Origin: an uncultured Odoribacter sp.
GTDB lineage: Bacteria > Bacteroidota > Bacteroidia > Bacteroidales > Marinifilaceae
Assembly (NCBI GenBank): GCA_900541415.1
Contig: UQJP01000005.1
Location: 77,860-141,859, forward strand
Direction of reading: 5' to 3'
DNA length: 64,000 bases
Shown piece after piece: positions 63,855-64,000 of this stretch (position 1 is the stretch's first letter; every line of letters begins with the position of its first letter). Both the position numbers and the translations under genes were made by a program. The notes beneath the pieces were generated by a model, which was not told the origin of the DNA, searched no databases, and worked only from the letters and a program-made list of their open reading frames with translations.

Positions 63855-63880
63855 AAAACCTCCTTTGGGGGGCTTTTTTA
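63855..63880 (+). terminator. Terminator of the propeller gene
   Basis: The stem CCTCC/GGGGG (with one G-T pair) has a 4-base loop, flanking A/T pairs and a T6 run. It starts 14 bases after the stop. Confidence 0.75.
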
Positions 63881-64000
63881 CACTCCTGTGTAGCTGTTAT
63901 TGTTGGCAAGTGTTTTTTATGAGTAATAAAATCAAAGAAATAAATTTAAGTTTTATAATCTTATGTTGTTATTTTAAATGAATATAAAATAGTATTTATA

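Noticed and set aside
1..64000. CRISPR arrays, insertion sequences, prophage
   Set aside because: No spaced direct repeats, transposase, integrase or phage structural genes were found on either strand.

Overview
The window is chromosomal DNA of a Bacteroidota bacterium. It carries two SusC/SusD pairs, a gliding/T9SS type-B sorting domain protein, an NVEALA peptide with a BF3164-like lipoprotein, DUF4290, and DUF4492 in front of cydAB. Many genes are preceded by the Bacteroidota -7 element TAnnTTTG, four of them with a well-spaced -33 TTTG. Fasciclin (FAS1) lipoproteins inside a SusCD locus suggest Odoribacteraceae (Odoribacter/Butyricimonas), but that placement is an inference.

Layout. 1-3.2 kb: two LemA genes, a DUF3137 protein and a Na+/Ca2+ exchanger on the minus strand. 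3.3-6.9 kb: a LysE exporter, then an AT-rich accessory patch (gene scar, zinc-ribbon/AraC/GyrI regulator, Cys-rich protein, 117-bp tandem repeat), then a lipocalin. 6.9-14.4 kb: a YccF protein, an ECF S-component overlapping a phosphoribosyltransferase, a Tat-exported DUF362 protein with a polyferredoxin, a SulP transporter, and a PurF-like protein whose glutaminase site is lost. 14.9-23.3 kb: a secreted GH2 beta-galactosidase, an AI-2E transporter, and the DUF4492-cydA-cydB-ybjQ run.

23.4-44.4 kb: one tightly packed ten-gene minus-strand transcription unit. In order of transcription it encodes a FAS1 lipoprotein, SusC, SusD, two more FAS1 lipoproteins, a second SusC, a second SusD, an FN3-like lipoprotein, a BACON/M60 metallopeptidase and a Ser-type sulfatase. 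It has one strong promoter (44660-44691), a 34-bp palindrome at the predicted transcription start, and a terminator at 23345-23396. The genes suggest capture and breakdown of a sulfated, O-glycosylated host glycoprotein such as mucin. The unit has no glycoside hydrolase, polysaccharide lyase or linked regulator. Its first gene is split by a perfect 266-bp frameshifting tandem duplication; removing one copy restores a 750-residue ORF.

44.9-61.3 kb: conserved genes (lon, rpmE2, pgeF, lrgAB, sppA-lpxK-punA, murA with Asp in place of the catalytic Cys, DUF4290-folK, pcrA, a T9SS cargo protein) and a Fic-fold protein with a destroyed active-site motif. 61.3-64 kb: an AT-rich end with a small PH-like protein and the NVEALA/beta-propeller pair. 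I found no tRNA, rRNA, CRISPR array, intact insertion sequence or integrase.
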